A stretch of DNA of 18,343 nt from an uncultured Saprospiraceae bacterium (GTDB lineage Bacteria; Bacteroidota; Bacteroidia; Chitinophagales; Saprospiraceae): assembly GCA_937894165.1 (NCBI GenBank), contig CALCSX010000414.1:1-18343 (forward strand). Direction: 5' to 3'. The position numbers were made by a program, and so were the translations under genes. Positions 1 to 6,738 of this stretch are shown here, one piece after another. Positions within the stretch are counted from its first letter, which is position 1. Every line of letters starts with the position of its first letter. The notes under the pieces are model-generated. The model ran no database searches and was not told the DNA's origin. It worked only from the letters and a program-made list of their open reading frames with translations.

Positions 1-133
1 TTGAATTTATTAGAATAATTAATCCTAATTAGTGTTAAAATACCTACTAAATACATAAACTCAAATATTGCGGTCTGGATGCAATTTTATGATCGAAATT
101 AGGTTCAAGTAACGCAGTAATTGGGCTTTTCTT

Positions 134-299
134 GCAGAGACTTATTAAGTTTCGGAACTCACGTGTGAGCTGTCCATAGGGCACCACGGCTGAGTGGTGG
201 TCATGACGGAATGCAATGGAGGCAGGACGGAACCCCGGTGGGGAGCGACCCTGACGCCAGGAAGGGGCACACCCAAAATAAGCAATAAATCTCAAGTGC
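134..299 (+). ncRNA. Candidate structured non-coding RNA, unidentified
   Basis: This stretch is far richer in G and C than its AT-rich surroundings (mainly 160-275) and holds nested complementary segments. GCA 134-136, GAGA 137-140 and CTTATT 141-146 can pair with TGC 297-299, TCTC 290-293 and AATAAG 277-282 as an interrupted closing stem. GTGTG 163-167 can pair with CACAC 268-272. CACCAC 182-187 pairs with GTGGTG 194-199 around a 6-base loop. CAGG 223-226 pairs with CCTG 250-253, enclosing CCCC 233-236 with GGGG 240-243. The rod-like shape and length of about 165 nt recall 6S RNA, but I could not match a 6S, SRP, RNase P or tmRNA signature. An open frame on the opposite strand (47-295) is probably accidental. 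Strand and exact ends are uncertain. It lies just upstream of folK. Confidence 0.5.
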
Positions 300-342
300 T
301 TTCAAAAAAAATTATAGTACTTTGCAGTCTTAAAACTATAAA

Positions 343-837
343 ATGACCAAGGAACTATATTTATTATTGGGCAGTAATTTGGGAGAGAAATTGAAGAATT
401 TAGATACTGCCTTAGCTGCTATCAATGCTCAAATAGGAAAAGTAGAGAGCTCCTCGTCGCTATATGAAACGGAACCATGGGGCGAAATCCCAACCGAAAC
501 TTTTATCAACCAAATGTTGAAAGTGAATACGAAGTTGAGTCCACAACAAGTGATGGAGAAAATCATCTCTATAGAAGAAAGTATGGGACGAACGCGGGAA
601 AAAAAATGGGAAAACAGAATAATTGATATCGATATTATATTTTATGGAAAGGAAATTATTAGTTCACAAAGTCTCCAGATCCCCCACCCTCAGTTTGAAA
701 AAAGAAATTTTGCCATACTACCCATGATGGAATTAGCTCCGGATTTTGTGCATCCTAGTTTAAATCTAAGTATTGAAGAAATTTATCTCAGTTCTAAAGA
801 TGAAGGGGAAGTAATGTTAATGGATGATGAAGAGTAA
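343..837 (+). CDS. folK: FolK, 6-hydroxymethyl-dihydropterin pyrophosphokinase
   Basis: Cytoplasmic folate-pathway enzyme that transfers pyrophosphate from ATP to 6-hydroxymethyl-7,8-dihydropterin before condensation with p-aminobenzoate. The 164 residues match the usual family length of about 160. Visible family motifs, in order, are the N-terminal LLLGSNLG with following helix (residues 6-30), SSLYETEPWG (about 37-47), FINQ, the signature RIIDIDIIFYG (about 92-102) with the paired Asp residues that bind Mg-ATP, and IPHPQFEKRNFAILPM near residues 113-128. The ATG at 343 starts the family's first strand. The 3' end overlaps the deoxynucleoside kinase start by 14 nt, indicating one transcript and probable translational coupling. 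No clear TAnnTTTG box was found between the candidate RNA and this start. Confidence 0.95.
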   Translation: MTKELYLLLGSNLGEKLKNLDTALAAINAQIGKVESSSSLYETEPWGEIPTETFINQMLKVNTKLSPQQVMEKIISIEESMGRTREKKWENRIIDIDIIFYGKEIISSQSLQIPHPQFEKRNFAILPMMELAPDFVHPSLNLSIEEIYLSSKDEGEVMLMDDEE

Positions 838-1465
838 TTATCAATATATCTGTATAGAGGGAAATCTGGGCGCAGGGAAAACATCACTGTGTAAAAGGGC
901 TGCTGAAGATCTCAATGGTGATTTGATTCTGGAACAATTTTCTGAGAATCCTTTTCTCCCCCTCTTCTATCAAGATGCTGAAAGATATGCTTTGACAGTG
1001 GAGCTTTTCTTTATGACAGAGAGGTATAAACAACTTCAACATCATTCGAATAACAGGGATATGTTCAAGAATTTTGTGCTGTCCGATTATATATTTCATA
1101 AGACCTACCTCTTCGCAAACAATAATCTCACGGCAGAAGAAATGAGACTATTCAAGACGCTCTTTAAAATACTGCAGCATTCAGCTCCGGTGCCGGAATT
1201 GTTAATTTTTTTAGACAGGCCGGTAGAAGTATTGCTGGAAAATATTAAGAAAAGAAACAGGGTATATGAATTGCAAATAACTGAGGATTATCTGATGGGT
1301 GTACAAAGGGCTTATCAAGAATATCTGCATTCCGTTCATGATTTCCCAAGGATTATACTTCAATTGGAGGATAAGGATTTTGTGAATGATGATCAAGTTT
1401 ACCAAGAAATCTTAGCATATATAGGTGGGGAATTCGAGAATAAGTTGATCGAGATCAAATTATGA
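824..1465 (+). CDS. Deoxynucleoside kinase (dNK/dCK-dGK family)
   Basis: Phosphorylates a deoxynucleoside to its 5'-monophosphate in nucleotide salvage; which base it prefers cannot be read from the sequence. The protein has 213 residues, typical for bacterial members. The P-loop GNLGAGKTS lies at residues 13-21. LEQFSENPF (about 36-44) carries the substrate-binding Glu. LSDYIFHKT (about 86-94) corresponds to the family's D/E-R-S region. A C-terminal FLDRPVEVLL plus KKRNRVYEL segment supplies the Arg-rich lid over the phosphates. Two ATG codons lie in tandem at 824 and 827; either can start. The start sits inside the end of folK in another frame, and this pairing with folK is familiar in Bacteroidota (family knowledge). 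Confidence 0.9.
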   Translation: MMKSNYQYICIEGNLGAGKTSLCKRAAEDLNGDLILEQFSENPFLPLFYQDAERYALTVELFFMTERYKQLQHHSNNRDMFKNFVLSDYIFHKTYLFANNNLTAEEMRLFKTLFKILQHSAPVPELLIFLDRPVEVLLENIKKRNRVYELQITEDYLMGVQRAYQEYLHSVHDFPRIILQLEDKDFVNDDQVYQEILAYIGGEFENKLIEIKL

Positions 1466-1528
1466 AGTTTTCATCCTTTAAAAAGCCCTATTAATCTAAA
1501 ATTTTAACATAATTGAGGCAGGCTTGCG

Positions 1529-1536
1529 TATCTTTG
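1529..1536 (+). promoter_or_regulatory. Candidate -7 box (TATCTTTG) upstream of sppA
   Basis: TATCTTTG is an exact match to the Bacteroidota primary-sigma -7 consensus TAnnTTTG. It would place transcription start near 1542 and leave a leader of about 80 nt before the sppA ATG. The expected -33 TTTG is not clean; the nearest TTG (1513-1515) is too close, so this is a moderate call. Confidence 0.5.
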
Positions 1537-1621
1537 TAGAAAGAATAGCTTAGGATTTGACCAATATAATGGTAAACTTCTAATGTGAAATTTTAGAACT
1601 ATTTATCTACAAAAAAAATAT

Positions 1622-3391
1622 ATGAAAGATTTCTTAAAATTTTTGTTGGCTTCATGTCTTGGAATGTTTCTGGCAATGGGATTGTTAATCCTTGCCGGTG
1701 TTATTACAATTACCAGTATTAGTAAAAGCTTTACTGATAAAAAAGTAAGTACAGAAGAAGGTGTGTTGACCTTAAAATTGCCGACAATCATTCCGGAACT
1801 AAGCAATAATGCGAATGTATTCAGCTTTTCACAAGATGAAGTCATAGGAATACATGATATCATACGGTCTATAGAATATGCTAAAACAGACGATAAAATC
1901 AAAGGGATAGTATTCGAGCCAGAATGGAATTCACTTTCGATGGCCAAAGCGACATTATTGAGAGATGCACTTGTGGATTTCAAGACCTCAGGTAAATTTG
2001 TATATGCACACAGCGATATTTATGCTAAAAATGCCTATTATATTGCTAGTGTTGCCGACACCATAGCACTGCATCCAATGGGAGCTGTGGAAGTGAATGG
2101 TTATGGTACTTCGATATTGTTTTTTACGGATTTCCTAAAGAATATCGGTATCGAAATGGAAATATTCAGCGTGGGCAAATTTAAAAGCGCTGTAGAGCCT
2201 TTCAAATTGGACAAAATGTCGCCTGAAAACAGGGTTCAATTAAAAGCTTATTTAGAAGATTTATATGAAATATATTTGAATGATATATCTACATCAAGAA
2301 ATATTTCCGTCGCTGAGCTTCGCAAAATATCCAATGAGCAATTGGTAAGAAATGCTACCACTGCCCAAGAATATAAAATAGTGGATGTTATTACACAGCC
2401 TGATGAATTCGATCAAATGGTAAAAAGAGCCTTGGATTTAGAGGAGGACAAAGATATCAAGTCAAATTCTATCGAGGACTATTTTGCCTCCAACAAATCT
2501 AAAATCAGTCCTTTCAAATCAGGTGCGGATAGAATCGCTATCGTATACGCAGAAGGAGAAATACATGATATGAGTGAAAATCCGGGTGTGATTTATCCCT
2601 CACTTTATATTGAAGCCTTTGACAAAATCCTAGATGATGACAAAATCAAAGCAGTCGTATTGCGGGTAAACTCTCCGGGTGGCTCTGCGCTGGCTTCGGA
2701 TAAAATATTATTTTCATTGAAAAGAATTCAAGACAAGGGTATTCCGGTGGTAGCAAGTTACGGTGATTATGCGGCTTCGGGAGGATACTATATTTCTTGC
2801 TTTGCGGACAGCATCGTAGCGCAGGCAAATACCTTGACGGGTTCCATCGGAGTCTTTGGAATGATCCCTGATATGTCGGAATTGGCTCAGGACAAGTTAA
2901 AATTCTCAGTTGATACCGTAAAAACATCGGAGTTTGCTGTCGGTTTCAGCCCATTGACAGGTTTTTCTGAAGGTGAAAAGAGAATTATTCAGTCCAATGT
3001 TGAGAATACCTATGACAGATTCCTTAGTCTGGTGTCACAAGGTCGAAATATTTCCAAGGATAGCGTTGACGCCATCGGTCAAGGAAGAATCTGGAGCGGA
3101 ACGGATGCTTTAAGAATTGGATTGGTAGATAAAATTGGCACCCTAGATGATGCTATAGCGATGGCGGCGAGGATGGCAAATATCGAAGATTATAGAACGA
3201 AAGATTATCCTAATATCAAAGATCCACTTACTCGTCTAATCGAATCGCTCACAAAAGATTCCGGTGTGGATGTCAGCGAAAAAGTAAAAGATAAGACCAT
3301 TAGTTTATTTATCAATGATTATGAGAATATAAAACAAATGGTTACCAGTAAGAGTCCTTACGCTAGAATTCCATTTATTCTAGTGGACTAA
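1622..3391 (+). CDS. sppA: SppA, signal peptide peptidase (67K type, family S49)
   Basis: Membrane-anchored serine protease that degrades cleaved signal peptides on the periplasmic side. The 589 residues match the long, internally duplicated SppA form. One N-terminal transmembrane anchor spans about residues 8-32. The N-terminal half carries the general-base lysine in VGKFKSAVEPF (K188 by my count). The C-terminal half carries RVNSPGGSA (348-356) and the nucleophile in GDYAASGG (S386), followed by the TGSIGVFG strand (406-413). Both halves of the Ser/Lys dyad are intact, so the enzyme should be active. The ATG at 1622 gives a short basic N-terminus before the anchor, as expected. It appears to be a single-gene unit, with its own promoter candidate and a hairpin 50 bp after the stop. 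Confidence 0.95.
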   Translation: MKDFLKFLLASCLGMFLAMGLLILAGVITITSISKSFTDKKVSTEEGVLTLKLPTIIPELSNNANVFSFSQDEVIGIHDIIRSIEYAKTDDKIKGIVFEPEWNSLSMAKATLLRDALVDFKTSGKFVYAHSDIYAKNAYYIASVADTIALHPMGAVEVNGYGTSILFFTDFLKNIGIEMEIFSVGKFKSAVEPFKLDKMSPENRVQLKAYLEDLYEIYLNDISTSRNISVAELRKISNEQLVRNATTAQEYKIVDVITQPDEFDQMVKRALDLEEDKDIKSNSIEDYFASNKSKISPFKSGADRIAIVYAEGEIHDMSENPGVIYPSLYIEAFDKILDDDKIKAVVLRVNSPGGSALASDKILFSLKRIQDKGIPVVASYGDYAASGGYYISCFADSIVAQANTLTGSIGVFGMIPDMSELAQDKLKFSVDTVKTSEFAVGFSPLTGFSEGEKRIIQSNVENTYDRFLSLVSQGRNISKDSVDAIGQGRIWSGTDALRIGLVDKIGTLDDAIAMAARMANIEDYRTKDYPNIKDPLTRLIESLTKDSGVDVSEKVKDKTISLFINDYENIKQMVTSKSPYARIPFILVD

Positions 3392-3440
3392 AAAATATTA
3401 CTTTCGAGTAAAGTGACTAAGGTATAGACTTTAAAATATT

Positions 3441-3483
3441 TTTAAGAAGCGTTCATTTTTCAAAAAAATGAGCGCTTCTTAAA
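3441..3483 (+). terminator. Long hairpin after sppA, likely terminator
   Basis: Positions 3441-3460 and 3464-3483 form a 20-bp stem with a 3-base loop; the only deviation is one T-G pair. The outer end is AT-rich and followed by a short T run, so it probably terminates sppA transcription. The stem is longer and more regular than usual. Confidence 0.7.
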
Positions 3484-3590
3484 TTTAAGGTTTAGGGGAC
3501 TCCTTGTATTTATTAGGGTTTTGAACATGTGCCCTAAAATCTCTGTTTTAAGATAGAATTCATATTTTTTAATATTTAAAACCGAAAGCT

Positions 3591-3755
3591 ATGTTAAGTT
3601 TTGTCATAGGAGCGTTAATTATTGCATTTATCGCGGGTATTTTAGGATTTACAGGAATAGCGAAAGGATTAGCAGCTATAGCTAAGGTTGTTTTCTATAT
3701 CTTTCTGATCATTTTTACTATCACATTAATAATAGGACTGATCGACGGTTTCTAA
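3591..3755 (+). CDS. DUF1328-type small membrane protein (YtjA-like)
   Basis: I translated a 54-residue protein from the ATG at 3591 to TAA at 3753-3755. It has two hydrophobic segments, about residues 4-20 and 32-51, separated by the short segment TGIAKGLAAIAK. This pattern (LGFTGIAKG followed by a second helix of the VVFYIFLIIF kind) is that of the DUF1328/YtjA family, short inner-membrane proteins of unknown function often linked to envelope stress. A stand-alone gene downstream of the sppA terminator and facing a convergent small gene at 4015-3785. Too short for many gene callers. The identification rests on pattern recall, not a search. Confidence 0.8.
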   Translation: MLSFVIGALIIAFIAGILGFTGIAKGLAAIAKVVFYIFLIIFTITLIIGLIDGF

Positions 3756-3784
3756 ACTCCTCAAGTTTTTAATTACTGAAAATT

Positions 3785-4015
3785 CTATAGCATCTTACCA
3801 ATTGCAAAAAACGAAATTGCAGCTAAGAGGTATATCCTATTGTTCTTTATCAAATATGTTTCTATTAATTGATAAAGATTAATATAGGTGTCCTCCTCTT
3901 TTTCTTTACGAATTCGACTTTCGATCTTTTGTATTGGCTTCCGGCCAATTCGAGTTTCATGAGAAACTCCTGTGGCTCTTCTAATAGTTAGGCTGATATT
4001 TTCTGTGCTGTTCAT
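3785..4015 (-). CDS. Small protein of unknown function with hydrophobic C-terminus
   Basis: Not recognised. From the ATG at 4015 the protein has 76 residues: a basic, Ser/Thr- and Arg-rich N-terminal half, a charged segment (KIESRIRKEKEEDTY, about 31-45) and a C-terminal hydrophobic stretch (IYLLAAISFFAIGKML, about 61-76) that could be a tail anchor. The open frame extends to a TTG at 4051, but that codon lies inside a candidate -7 box, so I prefer the ATG. A promoter and a dyad upstream make it more likely to be real. It is convergent with the DUF1328 gene, 29 bp between stops. Weak evidence for coding remains because no family match is evident. Confidence 0.5.
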   Translation of the reverse strand: MNSTENISLTIRRATGVSHETRIGRKPIQKIESRIRKEKEEDTYINLYQLIETYLIKNNRIYLLAAISFFAIGKML

Positions 4016-4048
4016 GGGTATAATTTTTACGTTATTACTAATTATACT

Positions 4049-4056
4049 CAAATATA
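4049..4056 (-). promoter_or_regulatory. Candidate -7 box (TATATTTG) for the 76-aa gene
   Basis: On the minus strand this reads TATATTTG, an exact match to the Bacteroidota TAnnTTTG box. It would start transcription near 4043, giving a leader of roughly 28 nt to the ATG at 4015. No TTTG is seen at -33; an inverted repeat occupies that place instead. Confidence 0.55.
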
Positions 4057-4061
4057 GAAGG

Positions 4062-4086
4062 TATCGTGCAGTAGGTGTGCACGGTA
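4062..4086. promoter_or_regulatory. Inverted repeat, operator-like
   Basis: Arms TATCGTGCA (4062-4070) and TGCACGGTA (4078-4086) are complementary over 9 bp with one T-G mismatch, around a 7-base spacer; the central CGTGCA/TGCACG part is perfect. It sits just upstream of the TATATTTG box, where a dimeric regulator could block or help RNA polymerase. Confidence 0.45.
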
Positions 4087-4229
4087 AAATATTTCCGGAT
4101 AATTCTCCACAGAATACAAGCTAAAATTTTAAAATCATATTTCCACATAAATTCTAGAAAGGGATATTATCTTTAGTTTTATAAGGGAGGAAAACAAAAT
4201 TTTCAACTATAATTCAATAATTTACTAAA

Positions 4230-4877
4230 ATGAAATATATCTTTTTAATCGTTATTTCATTTTCCTTCTACTCTTGTGGGTCAAAATGTGTTAAAAGTTG
4301 GACATTTCAAGTGCCTTTCAATCTTGAAAACGAACAAGACACTTATAAAGTAAATGATACTATTTGGATATCCTCCTACTTGGATCACAAACTTACTGAT
4401 GCATTAACCGGTGAAAAAAGTGAATATCCTGATTTTGGTAAGCACGAAATGATGGTTGGAATCGCAGAACTGGATGGGACAGGAGTTCGATATGCCCATG
4501 AAAAAATAGTACTCATTCCAATAAAGGGTAATTATTTTTTCCAAACATTTTCTGGTGACATCATTATTGGTAATCCTGGATTATACACTATAAATTATGA
4601 AAATAATCCACCTAATTATGAAGCAAAATTTGGGATTGTTTTAAAAGAATCAGGTATTTTCATAATTCAAGTTGGAAATTTGTCTTGGACAATTAATGAA
4701 GATACGGTTGAAATAAGTGAATGCAAAGATTATCTGGCAGGTTTCGAAGTCAAATTTACAAATGATTCAGATTTTAATTTTGAGCTATATGATTCTTTTC
4801 CTAAACCTGATATTTATCCGGAAGATAAATTTGAATATGTTAACTCTGGACTTTTCACTTTCACCGTGGAAGAATAG
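4230..4877 (+). CDS. Lipoprotein of unknown function, tandem paralogue 1
   Basis: Not a family I can name. The 215-residue protein starts with a short type II signal peptide (about residues 1-15, MKYIFLIVIS then FSFYS) ending at lipobox Cys16. The +2 residue is Gly and no acidic or KDD-type surface export signal follows, so a periplasm-facing lipoprotein is most likely. The mature part is predicted to be mostly beta-strand, with NDTIWISSYLDH (about 42-53), DALTGEKSE and ECKDYLAGF (about 164-172). Cys20 and Cys165 are both kept in the paralogue and could form a disulfide. It lies exactly 750 bp before a second copy of identical length. No clean TAnnTTTG box was found; TATCTTTA at 4168-4175 is one base off. 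Confidence 0.85.
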   Translation: MKYIFLIVISFSFYSCGSKCVKSWTFQVPFNLENEQDTYKVNDTIWISSYLDHKLTDALTGEKSEYPDFGKHEMMVGIAELDGTGVRYAHEKIVLIPIKGNYFFQTFSGDIIIGNPGLYTINYENNPPNYEAKFGIVLKESGIFIIQVGNLSWTINEDTVEISECKDYLAGFEVKFTNDSDFNFELYDSFPKPDIYPEDKFEYVNSGLFTFTVEE

Positions 4878-5491
4878 AAATGAAAATTATTAGTTTAATT
4901 ATAACAAGTTATGAAAACTAGATAAATACTTTATTAAAGGTAAAGTCATAATTTATCTCTCTTCAAATATTATTATTTCATGAAATATATTTTAATTCTT
5001 TTTGTTTCATTTTCCTTCTACTCTTGTGGGTCAAAATGTGTTAAAAGTTGGACTTTTGAGATACCATTTAATATAGAAAATGAACATGACTCCTATAATG
5101 TCAATGATACTATTTGGATATCCTCCTACCTTGATCACGAACTTACTGATGCATTAACCGGTGAAAAAAGTGAATTCCCGGATTTCGGTAAACATCAAAT
5201 GGGAATAACAATGGTAGAACTGGATGGTACAAATGCGATATACTCAATTGAAAAAATTATATTTTTACCAATTAAAGGTAATTACGATTTCCTTACATTT
5301 CATAGTGAGCAAGTACTAGGAAATGCAGGTGTATATGCAATAAATTTTGAAGAAAATTATCCAAAATATGAAGCCAAATTTGGTATGGTTCTAAAAGAAC
5401 CAGGTATATTTTTTATTCAGGTTTCTAGTATTGCATGGACAATAAATGAAGATCAAGTAGCAATCAGTGAATGCAAAGATTATCTGGCAGG
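4255..5491 (+). repeat. Tandem gene duplication with identical blocks
   Basis: The two lipoprotein genes are offset by exactly 750 bp. Positions 4255-4303 equal 5005-5053 (49 bp), 4353-4379 equal 5103-5129 (27 bp), 4391-4425 equal 5141-5175 (35 bp) and 4716-4741 equal 5466-5491 (26 bp). Third codon positions are included, while the intervening DNA is strongly diverged. Confidence 0.9.
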
Positions 5492-5627
5492 ATTCGATGT
5501 CAAATTTTCTAATGACTCCGATTTAAATTTTGATATATTCAGTCCTTTAACAAAGCCGGACTTTTACCCTACCGAAAAGGAGGAATATGTGAAAGAAGGA
5601 TTTTTTACGTTTAGGGTTGAGGAATAA
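4980..5627 (+). CDS. Lipoprotein of unknown function, tandem paralogue 2
   Basis: Aligns without gaps over all 215 residues to the gene before it, with well over half of residues identical by eye. It keeps the signal peptide, lipobox Cys16, Cys20, the NDTIWISSYLDH segment, DALTGEKSE and ECKDYLAGF. The divergence is concentrated in the middle (about residues 72-130) and near the C-terminus. The 102-bp spacer between the copies holds no gene and no obvious terminator, so the two may be co-transcribed. A hairpin follows the stop and separates this gene from the convergent dehydrogenase. The pair looks like a tandem duplication with selection or conversion keeping part of the sequence fixed. Confidence 0.85.
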   Translation: MKYILILFVSFSFYSCGSKCVKSWTFEIPFNIENEHDSYNVNDTIWISSYLDHELTDALTGEKSEFPDFGKHQMGITMVELDGTNAIYSIEKIIFLPIKGNYDFLTFHSEQVLGNAGVYAINFEENYPKYEAKFGMVLKEPGIFFIQVSSIAWTINEDQVAISECKDYLAGFDVKFSNDSDLNFDIFSPLTKPDFYPTEKEEYVKEGFFTFRVEE

Positions 5628-5639
5628 TAAATAAAAAAA

Positions 5640-5679
5640 ATGTTTTTACCAAACAAAGTATCCGCTCGGTAAAAAACAT
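5640..5679. terminator. Hairpin between convergent genes, likely terminator
   Basis: ATGTTTTTACC (5640-5650) pairs with GGTAAAAAACAT (5668-5679) with one bulged A, around a 17-base loop. A- and T-rich flanks on both sides suit termination of the lipoprotein gene and perhaps of the opposite dehydrogenase. Confidence 0.55.
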
Positions 5680-5707
5680 CGTATTTTAGAATTTTAAAAA
5701 CTACTCC

Positions 5708-6514
5708 TTATTCCTCAGTAGTCTCGTAGTATTTCATCTGCATTCGGGATTGCACGCTCTTAGGGATAGCTCGTCGAATGAAGGTAGTCACCTTATTCAT
5801 TGCACCGGGGATGTAAACACGTTCTTCGTTCATCAATGCTTCATAGCCTCCTTTGGCAACTTCCTCCGGACTCATCATCATTTTTTCCTTGTTACGATAG
5901 ACTGTTGTGTCCTCCATATCTGCCCGTGAGAAGAAATCAGTCTCAGTCGGTCCAGGACAGAGGCAAGTGATGGTAACCGGACTTTCCATCCTTTCCAATT
6001 CTGTGCTTAACGCCTCGGACAAGGAAACTACAAAAGCCTTGGAGGCATGATACACGGCGAGGAGTGGGCCGGGCTGAAATCCCGCTATAGAACCCAAATT
6101 CAAAATCTTACCTTCCCTTCGTGCCACCATCTCCTTCAGATAATAATGTGTAAGTTCAGTTAAAGCCAGGATGTTTAAGTGGATGATTTCATTGTATTTT
6201 TCAAATGAAATATCTGTAAAATAGCCATGCTGACCGATACCGGCATCATTGACCAGTATATTTACAGTTTTATTCAGAGATTTAACATAGGTGACAACCT
6301 TTTCAGAAGCGCCCATTTCAGCTAAATCGACATCTTTTATGAATACTTGTACATCATATTGTTCGACGATGTCATCTTTCAATTCTTGTAACGTATCAAT
6401 GTGTTTGGCAATACCAACAATATCGTAATTGTTCTTAGCGAATTCGAAGGCCAAAGCTTTGCCTATCCCGCTGGATGCCCCGGTTATCAAAACAGTTTTC
6501 TGTGACTTATTCAT
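5708..6514 (-). CDS. Short-chain dehydrogenase/reductase (DltE/COG0300 type)
   Basis: NAD(P)-dependent oxidoreductase; the substrate cannot be predicted. From the ATG at 6514 it has 268 residues. The Rossmann glycine motif TGASSGIG is at 11-18, VNDAGIG (a variant of NNAG) at about 88-94, the catalytic Asn in HLNILALTE (N114), Ser in LGSIAG (S142) and YHASK with Y155 and K159; PGPTETDF (187-194) closes the cofactor site. All four catalytic residues are present. The frame is open another 20 codons upstream, but that extension is AT-driven low-complexity sequence and family members start just before the first beta strand, so the downstream ATG is preferred. Convergent with the lipoproteins and separated from tonB by about 220 bp. 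Confidence 0.9.
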   Translation of the reverse strand: MNKSQKTVLITGASSGIGKALAFEFAKNNYDIVGIAKHIDTLQELKDDIVEQYDVQVFIKDVDLAEMGASEKVVTYVKSLNKTVNILVNDAGIGQHGYFTDISFEKYNEIIHLNILALTELTHYYLKEMVARREGKILNLGSIAGFQPGPLLAVYHASKAFVVSLSEALSTELERMESPVTITCLCPGPTETDFFSRADMEDTTVYRNKEKMMMSPEEVAKGGYEALMNEERVYIPGAMNKVTTFIRRAIPKSVQSRMQMKYYETTEE

Positions 6515-6541
6515 AATTTTTAATTTAGTAGAAAATTTTAT

Positions 6542-6564
6542 TATTGAAAACCTCATTTTCAATA
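6542..6564. promoter_or_regulatory. Perfect inverted repeat upstream of the dehydrogenase gene
   Basis: TATTGAAAA (6542-6550) and TTTTCAATA (6556-6564) are perfect 9-bp arms around CCTCA. The dyad lies 28 bp before the chosen ATG on the minus strand, so it could be an operator or a leader hairpin. No convincing TAnnTTTG box was found beside it. Confidence 0.4.
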
Positions 6565-6738
6565 TATTTATCAATACTTGCTAAATTAAGAGGAATATCC
6601 CGCAAAGATTATCGCAATACAAAGTCAGAATGACTTGAAAGCTTAATCATTGAAAAACTTAATATAGAAATTGGACTTTGTAAGTAATCTGAGGAATTGG
6701 AAAACTTTTTAAAGACTTTTAAGTGAGTTGACTTCGAT

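Noticed and set aside
47..295. 82-aa minus-strand open frame rich in Arg, Pro and Ser
   Set aside because: It lies opposite the GC-rich stem-forming region, has no protein-like domain pattern, and is better explained as the antisense of a structured RNA.
6515..6574. 20-residue N-terminal extension of the dehydrogenase
   Set aside because: Family members begin just before the TGASSGIG strand, and the extension covers a perfect dyad and AT-rich leader.
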